Of a DNA stretch of 64,000 nucleotides, positions 42,969 to 51,642 are shown one piece after another. The DNA is from Streptomyces sp. HUAS CB01 (lineage in GTDB: Bacteria > Actinomycetota > Actinomycetes > Streptomycetales > Streptomycetaceae), in assembly GCF_030406905.1 (NCBI RefSeq), contig NZ_CP129137.1, positions 3,457,001 through 3,521,000 of the forward strand. Direction: 5' to 3'. The first letter of the stretch is position 1. Each line of letters begins with the position of its first letter. The notes beneath the pieces are model-generated. The model saw only the letters and a program-made list of their open reading frames with translations, did not search any database and had not been told where the DNA came from. The position numbers and the translations under genes were made by a program.

Positions 42969-44525
42969 TCAGAGCTGTTCCGCCCGGCGCTCCGTCAGTG
43001 CGTACTTCGTCGCGATCCGGTTCCAGAGCGTCGCCGCCTCGCGCTTCGCCGTGGTCGCCACACCGCTCTGGGCGTTGCCCTGCGCCGTCTGGCCCGTGTT
43101 GCGCGCCTTGCCGCCCTTGCAGCCCTTCTTGTCCTTGACCTGGCCCGCCCACGCCGCGTAGTGGTCGTCCGCCGAGGCCGACGCCTCCCACGCCTTCTTC
43201 AGGGACGCGGTGAGCGCCTCGTGGTCCGGGAGTTCGTCCACGGCGACGTCCTGCAGCCGCGTCACGAGGCCGCGGCGCTGCTCCGCGGCGCCGCGCAGGT
43301 CCGCGGCCGCCTGGTCCAGGTTCCGGCAGGACTTGATCGCCTCCACGGAACGGATCACCGCGGCGCGGCTGTCGTTGCTGTCCGCGAGCAGTTTGTCGAG
43401 CTCCACGGCCTGCGCCTTCACCGGGTCGTCCGCCGCCTCCTCGGACGACTCCGCCGCCGGCGACGTCGCGGCGGCGACACCGGTGTTGGCGTCCTGGCCC
43501 TTGTCGTCGTCACCGCCGCCGAACATCAGCGCGCTCGCGCCGAGCCCGAGCACGGCGCAGCCCACGACGACCGCGGCGACCAGCGGAAGCCGCGAGGAGT
43601 TCCGCGAGGAGCCCCTCGGGGAGGGCCCGGGCTCTGCGGCGCGGCGGGAGGCACGGCCGCCCGGGGAGGCGTACGGCGGCTGGGCCCCGTACGCCGGCTC
43701 CTGCACGGGCGGAAGGTACTGCGTTGCCTCCGCGCCGCCGCCGGTCGCGCCGGCCTCGCTGCGGAAGAGGTTGTCGAACTCCGCCGGCGGCCGGCGGTCC
43801 CCCGGCGCTCCGGGACGGATGCCGTACGGGGCGCCGGGCGGCGGCTCGGGGGCGTTCTGCTGCGCCGCGTTCCCGTGCGCCGCGTTCTCGTGCGCCACGG
43901 GCGGCAGGTACTGGGTCGCCTCCGCGTTCCCCGCCGGAGCCGCCGGAGCGGCACCCGCCGACCGCACCCCGAGGAACTGCGTCGACTCGGCCGGGTTCTC
44001 CGGCGGCAGCGCCCCGGGTCCCGGGTGGACGGGCGGGAGGTACTGGGTGGCGTCGGCGCCGGACCCGGGTGCGACGGGCGGGATGTACTGCGTCGCCTCA
44101 CCGCCCGACCCGGGTGCGACGGGCGGGATGTACTGCGTCGCCTCACCGGCCCCCGGCGGAACCGGCGCGATGTACTGCGTGGCGTCGGCGTCGGGTCCCG
44201 CGGGCGTCTGCGCGCCCGGCTGCCCGTACCCGTAGGGCGGCAGAGCCTGCTGCGGCACCTGCGGAGGCAGTACCCGGGCGGGCGCGGGCTGCGGGTACGG
44301 CGCGCCGGCGCCCCCGCCCGGCGCCTCCTCCTGCGGCAGCGGCTGCCGCGCGTCCTGGCCGGGGCCCCAGGGCTCACCCCACGGAGTGCCGCCGGCCGGG
44401 GCGATCTGCTGCGCGCCGACTCCGGGTATGAAGGGCTCGCTGCCGTCCGCGGGCAGCACGACACCTTCGTGCGCGGGCCGCGAGCCGTGATGCCGCGACT
44501 CGTCACCCTGTCCGCTGTGCGTCAC
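42969..44525 (-). CDS. Single-pass membrane protein with repeated ATQY motifs
   Basis: A 518-residue protein in three parts: a Pro/Gly-rich cytoplasmic region (1-312), one membrane helix (about 313-336, LPLVAAVVVGCAVLGLGA), and an extracytoplasmic coiled domain with LRGAAEQRRGLVTRL and a late GKARNTGQT segment. The cytoplasmic region holds seven copies of [DE]-[AS]-TQ-[YF] with the Thr at residues 116, 130, 145, 160, 182, 204 and 268, six followed by [IL]-x-PV. Acidic residues before a TQ resemble sites of Ser/Thr kinases recognised by FHA domains. The GTG start follows TAGGAG. Function unknown; an envelope scaffold or kinase target is plausible. Confidence 0.75.
   Translation of the reverse strand: MTHSGQGDESRHHGSRPAHEGVVLPADGSEPFIPGVGAQQIAPAGGTPWGEPWGPGQDARQPLPQEEAPGGGAGAPYPQPAPARVLPPQVPQQALPPYGYGQPGAQTPAGPDADATQYIAPVPPGAGEATQYIPPVAPGSGGEATQYIPPVAPGSGADATQYLPPVHPGPGALPPENPAESTQFLGVRSAGAAPAAPAGNAEATQYLPPVAHENAAHGNAAQQNAPEPPPGAPYGIRPGAPGDRRPPAEFDNLFRSEAGATGGGAEATQYLPPVQEPAYGAQPPYASPGGRASRRAAEPGPSPRGSSRNSSRLPLVAAVVVGCAVLGLGASALMFGGGDDDKGQDANTGVAAATSPAAESSEEAADDPVKAQAVELDKLLADSNDSRAAVIRSVEAIKSCRNLDQAAADLRGAAEQRRGLVTRLQDVAVDELPDHEALTASLKKAWEASASADDHYAAWAGQVKDKKGCKGGKARNTGQTAQGNAQSGVATTAKREAATLWNRIATKYALTERRAEQL
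44062..44148. repeat. 42-bp tandem repeat coding for ATQY units
   Basis: Two exact 42-bp copies (44062-44103 and 44107-44148, period 45 bp). They code for consecutive EATQYIPPVAPG units in the membrane-protein gene, an in-frame recent duplication. Confidence 0.85.
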
Positions 44526-44762
44526 CGGGACTCCTACGTGTAAACCTACGGAATCGTCGGTTCACGCTACCGGGTGACTCAGGGCGTCCGCACACGCGTG
44601 TGGTACCCGTAACAAGAACACCCGTGGAGACGCTGTTATCGCCTCAAGATCCTTCCGGGGGCGCGCAGCGGCCCGCCCGGGACCCGTCGCACGGACGTGA
44701 AACCGGTTCCGCGAACTGCCCGGGGCGGACCCGCCGGCAGCGGGGACCGCCCCGGGGCCCGC

Positions 44763-46145
44763 TCACGCCGCCTGCAGTTGCAGCCTCGCGCCGAACTCGC
44801 GCACCGACGGCTCCGCCGCGTACGGCTCCAGCCGCTGGTGCAGGTCCTCCAGGTATTCCGAGCCCCGGCTCGAACGGAGGGTGCCGAGGAGTTCCATCGC
44901 CCGGGTGCCCGTGCGGCAGGCCTCCTCGACCTCGCGCTGCTGGAGCCGGGCCGTGGCGAGCAGGACCAGCCCGATCCCCCGGCGCCGTGCGCGCGACTCG
45001 GGATGGCCGTCCAGGGACTCGGTGGCCCGGCGGGCCGCCTGGTCGGCCTGGCCGAGGTCGCGGTGGCAGTGGGCCAGTTCGTCGGCGAGGTACGCGTGGT
45101 CGAAATGGGCGATCCAGTCCGGGTCGTCACCGGCATCGGGGTTCGCCCGGTCCAGCGCCGCGATCGCCCTGGCGGCCGCCTCCTGGCAGGTACGGGCGTC
45201 CCCGAGCAGCGCGTGCCCCCGGGCCTCCGCCGCGTGGAACATCGCCTCCGCCCTCGGTGTGACCTGGCCCCGGGCGCCTTCCTGCGCGGCCCGGGCGAGC
45301 TGTGCGATCTCCCTCGGATTCCCGAGTTCCGCGGCGAGGTGGCTCATCGACGCGGCCAGGACATAGCCCCCGTACGCGCGGTCGCCCGCGGCCTGGGCCA
45401 GCCGCAGGGCCTGGATGTAGTAGCGCTGGGCGAGGCCCGGCTGGCCCGTGTCGACGGCCATGTAGCCCGCCAGCTCCGTGAGCCGCGCCACCGCGGCGAA
45501 GAGCTGCCGCCCCACCGGCTCGCGGTACGAGCCGGAGAGCAGCCCGGACACCACGCTGTTGAGGTAGTGGACGACGACCGGCCGTACGTGCCCGGCACCG
45601 AACCGGTGGTCGAGCCCGGTGAGCGCCTTCGTCATCGCCCGCACCGCCTCGACGTCCGGGAGCCCCACGCGGGCCCCCGCCTGCCGGGCCACCTGGGCGT
45701 CCGCCCCGGTGATCAGCCAGTCCCTGCTGGGTTCGACGAGCGCCGAGGCGGCCACCGTCGAACCGGTCAGGAAGTCGCGCCGGCCCACGTCGCTGCGCCA
45801 CAGCTCGCAGACCTGCTCGATCGCACCGAGCACGGTGGGTGCGAACTGCAGTCCCACCCCGGAGGCCAGGTTCTTGCCGTTGGCCATCCCGATCTCGTCG
45901 ATCGTGACCGTGCGGCCCAGCTTGCGGCCCAGTGCCTCGGCGATGATGCCGGGCGCCCGCCCGCGCGGCTGCTGCCCGCGCAGCCAGCGCGCCACCGACG
46001 TCTTGTCGTAGCGCAGATCGAGGCCGCGTTCCGCCCCGACCATGTTGACCCTGCGGGCCAGACCGGCGTTGGAGCATCCGGCTTCCTGGATCAGCGCCTG
46101 CAGCCGTTCGTTCGGCTGTCGGGCGACGAGTGGCCTCGCTGCCAT
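44763..46145 (-). CDS. Helix-turn-helix/TPR-domain regulator (NsdA-like architecture)
   Basis: A 460-residue protein with an N-terminal DNA-binding region (RLQALIQEAGCSNAGLARRV, then RWLRGQQPRGRAPGIIAEAL) and a long all-helical C-terminus with TPR-like repeats (QPGLAQRYYIQALRLAQAAG, EAMFHAAEARGHALLGD). NsdA and related Streptomyces regulators with this layout repress antibiotic production and development; this is not clearly NsdA itself. ATG 46145 begins at MAARPLV. An inverted repeat at 46189-46207 lies 43 bp upstream. Confidence 0.8.
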   Translation of the reverse strand: MAARPLVARQPNERLQALIQEAGCSNAGLARRVNMVGAERGLDLRYDKTSVARWLRGQQPRGRAPGIIAEALGRKLGRTVTIDEIGMANGKNLASGVGLQFAPTVLGAIEQVCELWRSDVGRRDFLTGSTVAASALVEPSRDWLITGADAQVARQAGARVGLPDVEAVRAMTKALTGLDHRFGAGHVRPVVVHYLNSVVSGLLSGSYREPVGRQLFAAVARLTELAGYMAVDTGQPGLAQRYYIQALRLAQAAGDRAYGGYVLAASMSHLAAELGNPREIAQLARAAQEGARGQVTPRAEAMFHAAEARGHALLGDARTCQEAAARAIAALDRANPDAGDDPDWIAHFDHAYLADELAHCHRDLGQADQAARRATESLDGHPESRARRRGIGLVLLATARLQQREVEEACRTGTRAMELLGTLRSSRGSEYLEDLHQRLEPYAAEPSVREFGARLQLQAA

Positions 46146-46188
46146 CACTAACCCCCTGTGCCGGACCGCGCCGGTCGTGATCTCCGTG

Positions 46189-46207
46189 GTGATCTGCAAT
46201 CGATCAC
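46189..46207. promoter_or_regulatory. Inverted repeat upstream of the TPR regulator
   Basis: GTGATC-N7-GATCAC, preceded by another GTGATCT at 46177, between the divergent regulator and prim-pol genes. It is a candidate operator, possibly for autoregulation; unproven. Confidence 0.45.
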
Positions 46208-46403
46208 TTCCCGGCGTTATCCGGAGAATGCCAATGAGCTCGGACGATTACGGGTGAATGCCGCTCACCCGCAACTGGTTACCCGTCCGCCGGGCCCGGC
46301 CCGCACGCGCGCCCCCGTCCGTGCACCCGTGCGCCCCACGTGCGGGGTCGGTGCGCCACCGCCCGGCGCCGCGCGCCCGTAACCCGGCCTGGTGGGGGGA
46401 GTT

Positions 46404-47102
46404 GTGTTCATCGTGGAAGACACCATCGACGGGTCGATCGGCCTCACCGGGGCGGCACAGATCCCCGCACAGCGCGGCACACAACTGCTGGACAGCGCGG
46501 TCCGTTACGTGGAGGAGCGCCACTGGGAGGTGTTCCCCGGCACCTGGCTGGAGCCCGTCGAGGGCGCCGAACGGTGCTCCTGCGGCGCGGCCGTGTGCGA
46601 TGCGCCGGGGGCGCACGCCGCCCTGCCGGACTGGTCGGGCCAGGGGACCGGCAGCGCCGCCGCCGCGCGCCGGCTGTGGGGCAGGCACCCGAAGGCGTCG
46701 ATCCTGCTGCCCACGGGCCGGACGTTCGACGCCCTGGATGTCCCGGAGTCGGCGGGCTTCCTCGCGCTGGCCCGGATGGAGCGGATGGACATGGCCCTGG
46801 GGCCGGTGGCCTGCGCCCCGAACCGGCGCATGCTGTTCCTCGTCCTGCCGGGCGCTGCCGTGAAACTCGCGGACCTGGTGCGCAGGCTCGGCTGGATGCC
46901 CGGCTCGCTCGACCTGGTGGCGCGCGGCGAGGGCCAGTACATGGCGGCGCCGCCGACGCGCGTCGGCGGCCAGGGCGCCGTGCAGTGGGTCCGCAAGCCC
47001 ACGCCCGCGAACCGCTGGCTGCCGGACGCCGAGGAGCTGATCAGCCCGCTGGCCTACGCATGCGGTCGGGAGGCCGCCGACGGGCGGGACCGCCGATCGT
47101 AG
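46404..47102 (+). CDS. Bifunctional primase/polymerase (prim-pol) domain protein
   Basis: A 232-residue protein matching the N-terminal prim-pol fold of Streptomyces proteins: LLDSAVRYVEERHWEVFPGTW, then the CSCGAAVCDAPGAH zinc-like loop and WGRHPKASILLPTGRTFDALDVP containing the strand with catalytic-type acidic residues. No helicase domain follows, unlike prophage prim-pols. The chromosomal context is ordinary, and it may be a non-replicative paralogue. GTG 46404 was chosen from GGGGGGAG just upstream; GTG 46392 is an alternative. Diverges from the TPR regulator. Confidence 0.78.
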   Translation: MFIVEDTIDGSIGLTGAAQIPAQRGTQLLDSAVRYVEERHWEVFPGTWLEPVEGAERCSCGAAVCDAPGAHAALPDWSGQGTGSAAAARRLWGRHPKASILLPTGRTFDALDVPESAGFLALARMERMDMALGPVACAPNRRMLFLVLPGAAVKLADLVRRLGWMPGSLDLVARGEGQYMAAPPTRVGGQGAVQWVRKPTPANRWLPDAEELISPLAYACGREAADGRDRRS

Positions 47103-47141
47103 GGTTGTTCCCGTACCACGGGGACAACGGAAGGCGGCAAC

Positions 47142-47969
47142 ATGCCGGACCAGGCATCGGACCGGACGGTGGACACGACGGGCTGTGCGCCCGGGGCGGC
47201 ACCTCTGGCCGTCCGTGTCGAGGGGCTCTGGAAGCGGTTCGGCGAACAGATCGCGGTCGCCGGCGTCGATCTCGTCCTGCCCGCGGGCCAGTTCATCGGT
47301 CTGGTCGGCCCGAACGGCGCCGGCAAGACCACGACGCTGTCGATGATCACCGGACTGCTCCGCCCCGACCAGGGACGCGTCGAGGTCGTCGGCCACGACG
47401 TCTGGAAGGACCCGGTCGAGGTGAAGGCCCGGATCGGGGTCCTGCCCGAGGGCCTGCGGCTGTTCGAGCGGCTTTCGGGCGGTGAACTCCTCGCCTACAC
47501 GGGCCGGTTGCGCGGCCTCCCGGGCGAGGAGGTCGACAAGCGGGCCGCCCAGCTGCTGGACGTACTGGATCTCGCGGGCGCACGGCACAAGCTGGTCGTC
47601 GACTACTCGACCGGGATGCGCAAGAAGATCGGCCTGGCGGCGGCTCTGCTGCACAATCCCCAGGTGCTCTTCCTGGACGAGCCGTTCGAGGGCGTCGACC
47701 CGGTGTCCGCCCAGACCATCCGCGGGGTCCTGGAGCGGTACACCGCGTCCGGGGCGACCGTCGTGTTCTCCAGCCATGTGATGGAGCTGGTGGAGTCGCT
47801 CTGCGACTGGGTCGCGGTGATGGCCGCCGGACGGATCAGGGCCCACGGACCCCTCGCGGAGGTCCGCGGCTCGGCGAGGTCCCTGCAGGACGCCTTCCTG
47901 GAGCTCGTCGGCGCGAACGGGCGGGACAGCGGCGACGCGCTGGACTGGCTCGGCGGCGGTACGCGGTGA
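47142..47969 (+). CDS. ABC transporter ATP-binding protein
   Basis: A 275-residue ABC ATPase with Walker A GPNGAGKTT, a Q-loop region VLPEGLRLFERLSGGE, a signature YSTGMRKKIGL (variant of LSGGQ), Walker B VLFLDEPFEGVDP and an H-loop VVFSSHVMELVE. It powers the permease encoded by the next gene, whose GTG overlaps its stop (GTGA). Type: export of drug, peptide or lipid-like substrates (DrrA/CcmA-like). It starts 39 bp after the prim-pol gene. Confidence 0.93.
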   Translation: MPDQASDRTVDTTGCAPGAAPLAVRVEGLWKRFGEQIAVAGVDLVLPAGQFIGLVGPNGAGKTTTLSMITGLLRPDQGRVEVVGHDVWKDPVEVKARIGVLPEGLRLFERLSGGELLAYTGRLRGLPGEEVDKRAAQLLDVLDLAGARHKLVVDYSTGMRKKIGLAAALLHNPQVLFLDEPFEGVDPVSAQTIRGVLERYTASGATVVFSSHVMELVESLCDWVAVMAAGRIRAHGPLAEVRGSARSLQDAFLELVGANGRDSGDALDWLGGGTR

Positions 47970-49579
47970 CGGCCACGACGGCCGGCCCGGCCCCCTCGCT
48001 CACGTCCGTCTTCGTACGGCTCAAGCTGTCGCTGCTGGCCAACGGGCTGCGGCAGTCGTCCGGCCGCACGGCCGCGTTCATCACCTCGGCCGTCCTGGCG
48101 CTGCTGGTCGCCGCCGGCCAGCTCATCGGCTTCTTCCTGCTGCGCGGCACGCCGCACGCCGCCTCGCTGGTGGTCCTGCTGATCGCGGTGCTGGCGCTGG
48201 GCTGGGCGTTCCTCCCCCTCTTCTTCCCGAGCGGCGACGAGACGCTGGACCCGACCCGGCTGGTCATGCTGCCGCTGCGGCCGGGCCCGATGGTGTCGGC
48301 CCTGCTCGTGGCGTCCCTGGTGGGCATCGGACCGCTGTTCACGCTCTGCCTGGTGGTCGGCGCCGCGCTGGCCCTGGCGCACGGGGCCGCGGGGGTGGTG
48401 GCCGCGGCCGTGGCGGTGCCGCTTGCGGTGCTGGTGTGCGTGGCGCTGGCCCGGGCGGTGGCCGCGGCCAACACCCGCCTGCTGACCAGCCGCAAGGGCC
48501 GCGATCTGGCCGTGCTGAGCGGTCTGGTGATCGCGGTCGGGATCCAGGTCGTGAACTTCGGTGTGCAGCGCCTCGGTCAGGCGGGCGGGCTCACGGCACT
48601 GGAGCCGGCGGCGGCCGTGGCCCGCTGGATCCCTCCGGCGTCGGCGCTCGGCGCGGTCGACTCGGCGAGCACGGGAGCGTACGGGACCGCCGCCGCGCAA
48701 CTCGCGCTGTCCGCCGCAGCCCTGGCCGCACTGCTGTACGGATGGCAGCGCAGTCTGACCCGGCTGATGACCGCCCCGGACGGGTCGACGCTCGCGGCGG
48801 CCTCCGAACCCACCCGCCGGAGCACGTCCACGGGTCTGCACCGGCTGCTGCCCGGCGGACGCACGGGCACGGTCATGCAGCGCAGCCTCCGTTACGTCTG
48901 GCGTGACCCGAAGACGAAGACGGCGTGGGTGACGGCGCTGGTGATCGGGCTGATCGTGCCGCTGTTCAACGCCCTCCAGGGCACCGGCTCGATCTACTTC
49001 GCGTGCTTCGCGTCGGGGATGCTCGGCATCCAGATGTACAACCAGTTCGGCCAGGACACGTCGGCGTTCTGGATGGTCGCGCAGACGATCGCGTCGCCCC
49101 GCGACGCCTATCTCGAACTGCGTGCCCGGGCACTGGCGTTGCTGCTGATCACCCTGCCGTACACGCTGCTGGTCACGGTCGCCACGGCCGCCGTGCTGGG
49201 CGACTGGCGGGCGCTGCCGGAGGCGCTGGGGATCGCGCTCGGGCTGCTCGGCGCGATGATGGCGACCGGGGCGGTGGCCTCGGCACGCTTCCCGTACTCG
49301 ATTCCGCAGGACAGCGCGTACAAGAACGTGGCTCCCGGGCAGGGCGGGCTCGCGTGGATCTCCATCTTCGGCGGGATGATCGCCTCGGCGCTGCTGTGCT
49401 CCCCGCTGATCGCGCTGACGATCTGGCTGAACGCCGCGAACGCCGAGTCGGCGATATGGGTCCTGCTGCCGCTGGGCGCCGTGTACGGCGCGGTGGTGGC
49501 GTGGGGCGGGCTCCGGGTGGCGGCCCCGCAGACGGCCGCACGGCTGCCGGAGATCCTGACGGCGGTCAGCAAGGGATGA
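47966..49579 (+). CDS. ABC-2-type transporter permease
   Basis: A 537-residue integral membrane protein with about 12 hydrophobic segments (for example AAFITSAVLALLVAAGQL, LLIAVLALGWAFLPLFF, LALLLITLPYTLLVTVATAA). Translationally coupled to the ATPase gene. It has the two-halves-in-one layout of exporter permeases rather than binding-protein-dependent importers. Substrate unknown. A long inverted repeat follows at 49589-49638 before the next gene. Confidence 0.88.
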   Translation: MTATTAGPAPSLTSVFVRLKLSLLANGLRQSSGRTAAFITSAVLALLVAAGQLIGFFLLRGTPHAASLVVLLIAVLALGWAFLPLFFPSGDETLDPTRLVMLPLRPGPMVSALLVASLVGIGPLFTLCLVVGAALALAHGAAGVVAAAVAVPLAVLVCVALARAVAAANTRLLTSRKGRDLAVLSGLVIAVGIQVVNFGVQRLGQAGGLTALEPAAAVARWIPPASALGAVDSASTGAYGTAAAQLALSAAALAALLYGWQRSLTRLMTAPDGSTLAAASEPTRRSTSTGLHRLLPGGRTGTVMQRSLRYVWRDPKTKTAWVTALVIGLIVPLFNALQGTGSIYFACFASGMLGIQMYNQFGQDTSAFWMVAQTIASPRDAYLELRARALALLLITLPYTLLVTVATAAVLGDWRALPEALGIALGLLGAMMATGAVASARFPYSIPQDSAYKNVAPGQGGLAWISIFGGMIASALLCSPLIALTIWLNAANAESAIWVLLPLGAVYGAVVAWGGLRVAAPQTAARLPEILTAVSKG

Positions 49580-49588
49580 CCATGGCCT

Positions 49589-49638
49589 GATCCGTACCGT
49601 ACGCCGGGCGTTGCGGCCCATGACGTACGGTACGGATC
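49589..49638. promoter_or_regulatory. 15-bp inverted repeat ending at a start codon
   Basis: Arms GATCCGTACCGTACG (49589-49603) and its exact complement (49624-49638) with a 20-nt loop. The right arm ends at the base before the ATG of the next gene. It may terminate the ABC transporter operon and also regulate the next gene, since it would occlude any ribosome site. TACGGT within the right arm could be a -10 box of a leaderless transcript. Confidence 0.65.
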
Positions 49639-50562
49639 ATGTCCATGCCTCCTCCGCCCCAGGGACAACCGCAGTACCCGGGATATCCGCCGCCGGCCCA
49701 GGGCGCGGCGCAACCGCAGCCCCACGGACCCCGGCCGGGCCCCTACGGGCCACCGCAGCCCGGCCCGTACGGACCCGGACAGCCGGCTCCCCACGGGCCG
49801 GGACAGCCGGGCCCCTACGGTCCGCCGCCACAGGGGGGCCCGTACGGTCCGCCGCCCGGAAGCCCCTACGGACAGGGGCAGACGCCCTTCCCGCAGCAGG
49901 GCGGCTGGGCGCCCCCGCCGGCGCCGCCGAAGAAGTTCTGGTCCGGTCCGAAGGCCGCGGTCGTCGGCGTGTCCGTCGCCGTCGCGGTGGCGGTGCTCGC
50001 GTGGGCGGGAAACCGGGGCGGCGGCTCCGGCGCGTTCCCGGAGGCGACGCACAAGGTCGCCCTCCCCGAGACGCTGCTGGGCGGTGAGTACGCGCTGGCC
50101 CAGGATCTGTCCGAGCAGGGCGATTCGGCGCTGGCCGGCGCGAGCGAGGCCAACATCCGCGACCCGAAGGGCGTCGTGGGCCAGTACACGTCCGCCGGCG
50201 CGAAGCAGGGCGGGGTGCTGGTCCTCTCCGCGCTCTACGGCCGGATCAAGGACCCGGACGACGCCCGGGAGAGCATGCTGAAGGGCGCCGCCGAGTCGGA
50301 GGGCGCGACGGTCGCCGTGCCGCCGAAGGACATCGAGGTGCCCGGCTCCGACGTCACCGTCACCTGCCAGGTCCTGACCGCGGCGTCCGCCGGGGGGAAG
50401 AGCTCCTTCCCCATGTGCGCCTGGGCCGACGAGAACACCAACGGCTCCGTCGCCGAGGTGGACCCGGAAGCCGCGACGGGGAGTCCCGAGTCGGTGGACC
50501 TCCGGACCGCGGCCGCGAACACGCTGAAGGTGCGCGAGGAAGTCAGACAGCCCATCGACTGA
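49639..50562 (+). CDS. Pro/Gly-rich single-pass membrane protein
   Basis: A 307-residue protein. Residues 1-98 are Pro/Gly/Tyr-rich with repeated GPYGPP and HGP units, a membrane helix follows (about 105-125, AAVVGVSVAVAVAVLAWAG), then an extracytoplasmic domain with TLLGGEYALAQDL and a late VTCQVLTAAS and FPMCAWAD pair of Cys residues. The layout matches many Streptomyces membrane proteins of unknown function. No ribosome site is visible; the start codon directly abuts a hairpin arm. ATG 49645 is also in frame. Confidence 0.7.
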   Translation: MSMPPPPQGQPQYPGYPPPAQGAAQPQPHGPRPGPYGPPQPGPYGPGQPAPHGPGQPGPYGPPPQGGPYGPPPGSPYGQGQTPFPQQGGWAPPPAPPKKFWSGPKAAVVGVSVAVAVAVLAWAGNRGGGSGAFPEATHKVALPETLLGGEYALAQDLSEQGDSALAGASEANIRDPKGVVGQYTSAGAKQGGVLVLSALYGRIKDPDDARESMLKGAAESEGATVAVPPKDIEVPGSDVTVTCQVLTAASAGGKSSFPMCAWADENTNGSVAEVDPEAATGSPESVDLRTAAANTLKVREEVRQPID

Positions 50563-50571
50563 ACTCCGCTT

Positions 50572-50603
50572 GTGAGGGTCGTGTGCAGAACGCACGTCCT
50601 CAC
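50572..50603. terminator. Hairpin terminator after the Pro/Gly-rich gene
   Basis: GTGAGG and GTGC pair with GCAC and CCTCAC with small internal bulges, 10 bp after the stop codon. The rest of the 443-bp gap to 51005 is comparatively AT-rich (50750-50840) and carries no gene I can support. Confidence 0.55.
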
Positions 50604-51005
50604 GACGACGGGCCGGTAACGGGGTCGGAACACCCCGCTGCCGGCCCTTCGCTGTATACGAAGGCGTACGTCGCACACGAAGGCGCACGGCGGTCCAGGG
50701 CGGGCGAACACCCGTGACAGGCACCGGAATCCGGCCGAAGGGCGCCGGGCGACGATATTCAAAGATGAAACCGCTTTTGTATCAACGCAGGCCAGGTCAT
50801 TGTTCCGAGTTGGACCACTCACCACTGTCCATATACCGGACGCCGGATCACCCGCCCCGCACACCCCTCCCGAGCTGCCCGAACGGCCATTCGGTCGGCA
50901 CGTCTTGAACGTATGCGGCCGGAAACAGGTGATGGATGTGCGATCACTGTACGCATCAGCAAGACTCCCGACCGCAACCGCACACACCGTCAAAGGGGTT
51001 CACTC

Positions 51006-51446
51006 ATGCGTTACATCGTCCACACACTCGGCGCGACGGCCTCCGCAGCGGCGCTCGTGCTCAGCGGCCTGGCCGCAGGCACCGCGCACGCCGATGCCGC
51101 CGGTGACACGGGGCTCTACGCGCCGTCCGCCCTGGTGCTGGCGGTCGGCAGGGGCGAGGCCGCCGCGACGGCGACCGTCGAGCGCGCGGTCACGCTGAAC
51201 TGCGCTCCGGCGCCCGGCGGCACCCACCCGTCCGCCGACGCGGCCTGCCGGGAACTGACGGCGGTGGAAGGCGAGTTCGCCATGCTGGCCGGCTCGTCCG
51301 GCCGCCCCTGTACCCGGCAGTGGGACCCGGTCACGATCACCGCCACCGGGGTCTGGCAGGGCAAGCGCGTCGACTGGTCGGCCACGTACGGCAACGCCTG
51401 CGAGATGCGGGAGAGCATGAACGGCTCGACGGTGTTCGCCTTCTGA
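51006..51446 (+). CDS. Subtilisin inhibitor-like (SSI family) secreted protease inhibitor
   Basis: A 146-residue protein with a signal peptide ending AHA (about residue 28) and a mature SSI domain: APSALVLAVGRG, four Cys (66, 81, 102, 132) for the two disulfides, and the reactive loop C-T-R-Q-W-D-P. By alignment with SSI (C-P-M-V), the P1 residue is Arg104, which predicts preference for trypsin-like proteases rather than subtilisin. The C-terminus SMNGSTVFAF matches SSI. ATG 51006 has AAAGGGG upstream. SSI proteins control extracellular proteolysis during development. Confidence 0.95.
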   Translation: MRYIVHTLGATASAAALVLSGLAAGTAHADAAGDTGLYAPSALVLAVGRGEAAATATVERAVTLNCAPAPGGTHPSADAACRELTAVEGEFAMLAGSSGRPCTRQWDPVTITATGVWQGKRVDWSATYGNACEMRESMNGSTVFAF

Positions 51447-51642
51447 GCCCTCCTCGGCCGCGGCGGACCGGGGCGACACGACGGCGGTCCCGGTCCGTCG
51501 CACCGTCGGCGCACCGCGCCGGCACCCCATGGACCGGTCGGCCCCCTCCCCGGCCGTCCGGTCCCGGGCGGGACGACCTGGACCGCGGTCCTCGACGGCC
51601 CCGGCGGCCCTGGCACCCGGGGCCGCCGCTCCTCCGGAGGCG

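Noticed and set aside
42969-44525. Alternative reading of the ATQY protein as a serine/threonine kinase
   Set aside because: No kinase motifs (glycine loop, HRD, DFG) are present; only disordered repeats, one membrane helix and a helical domain.
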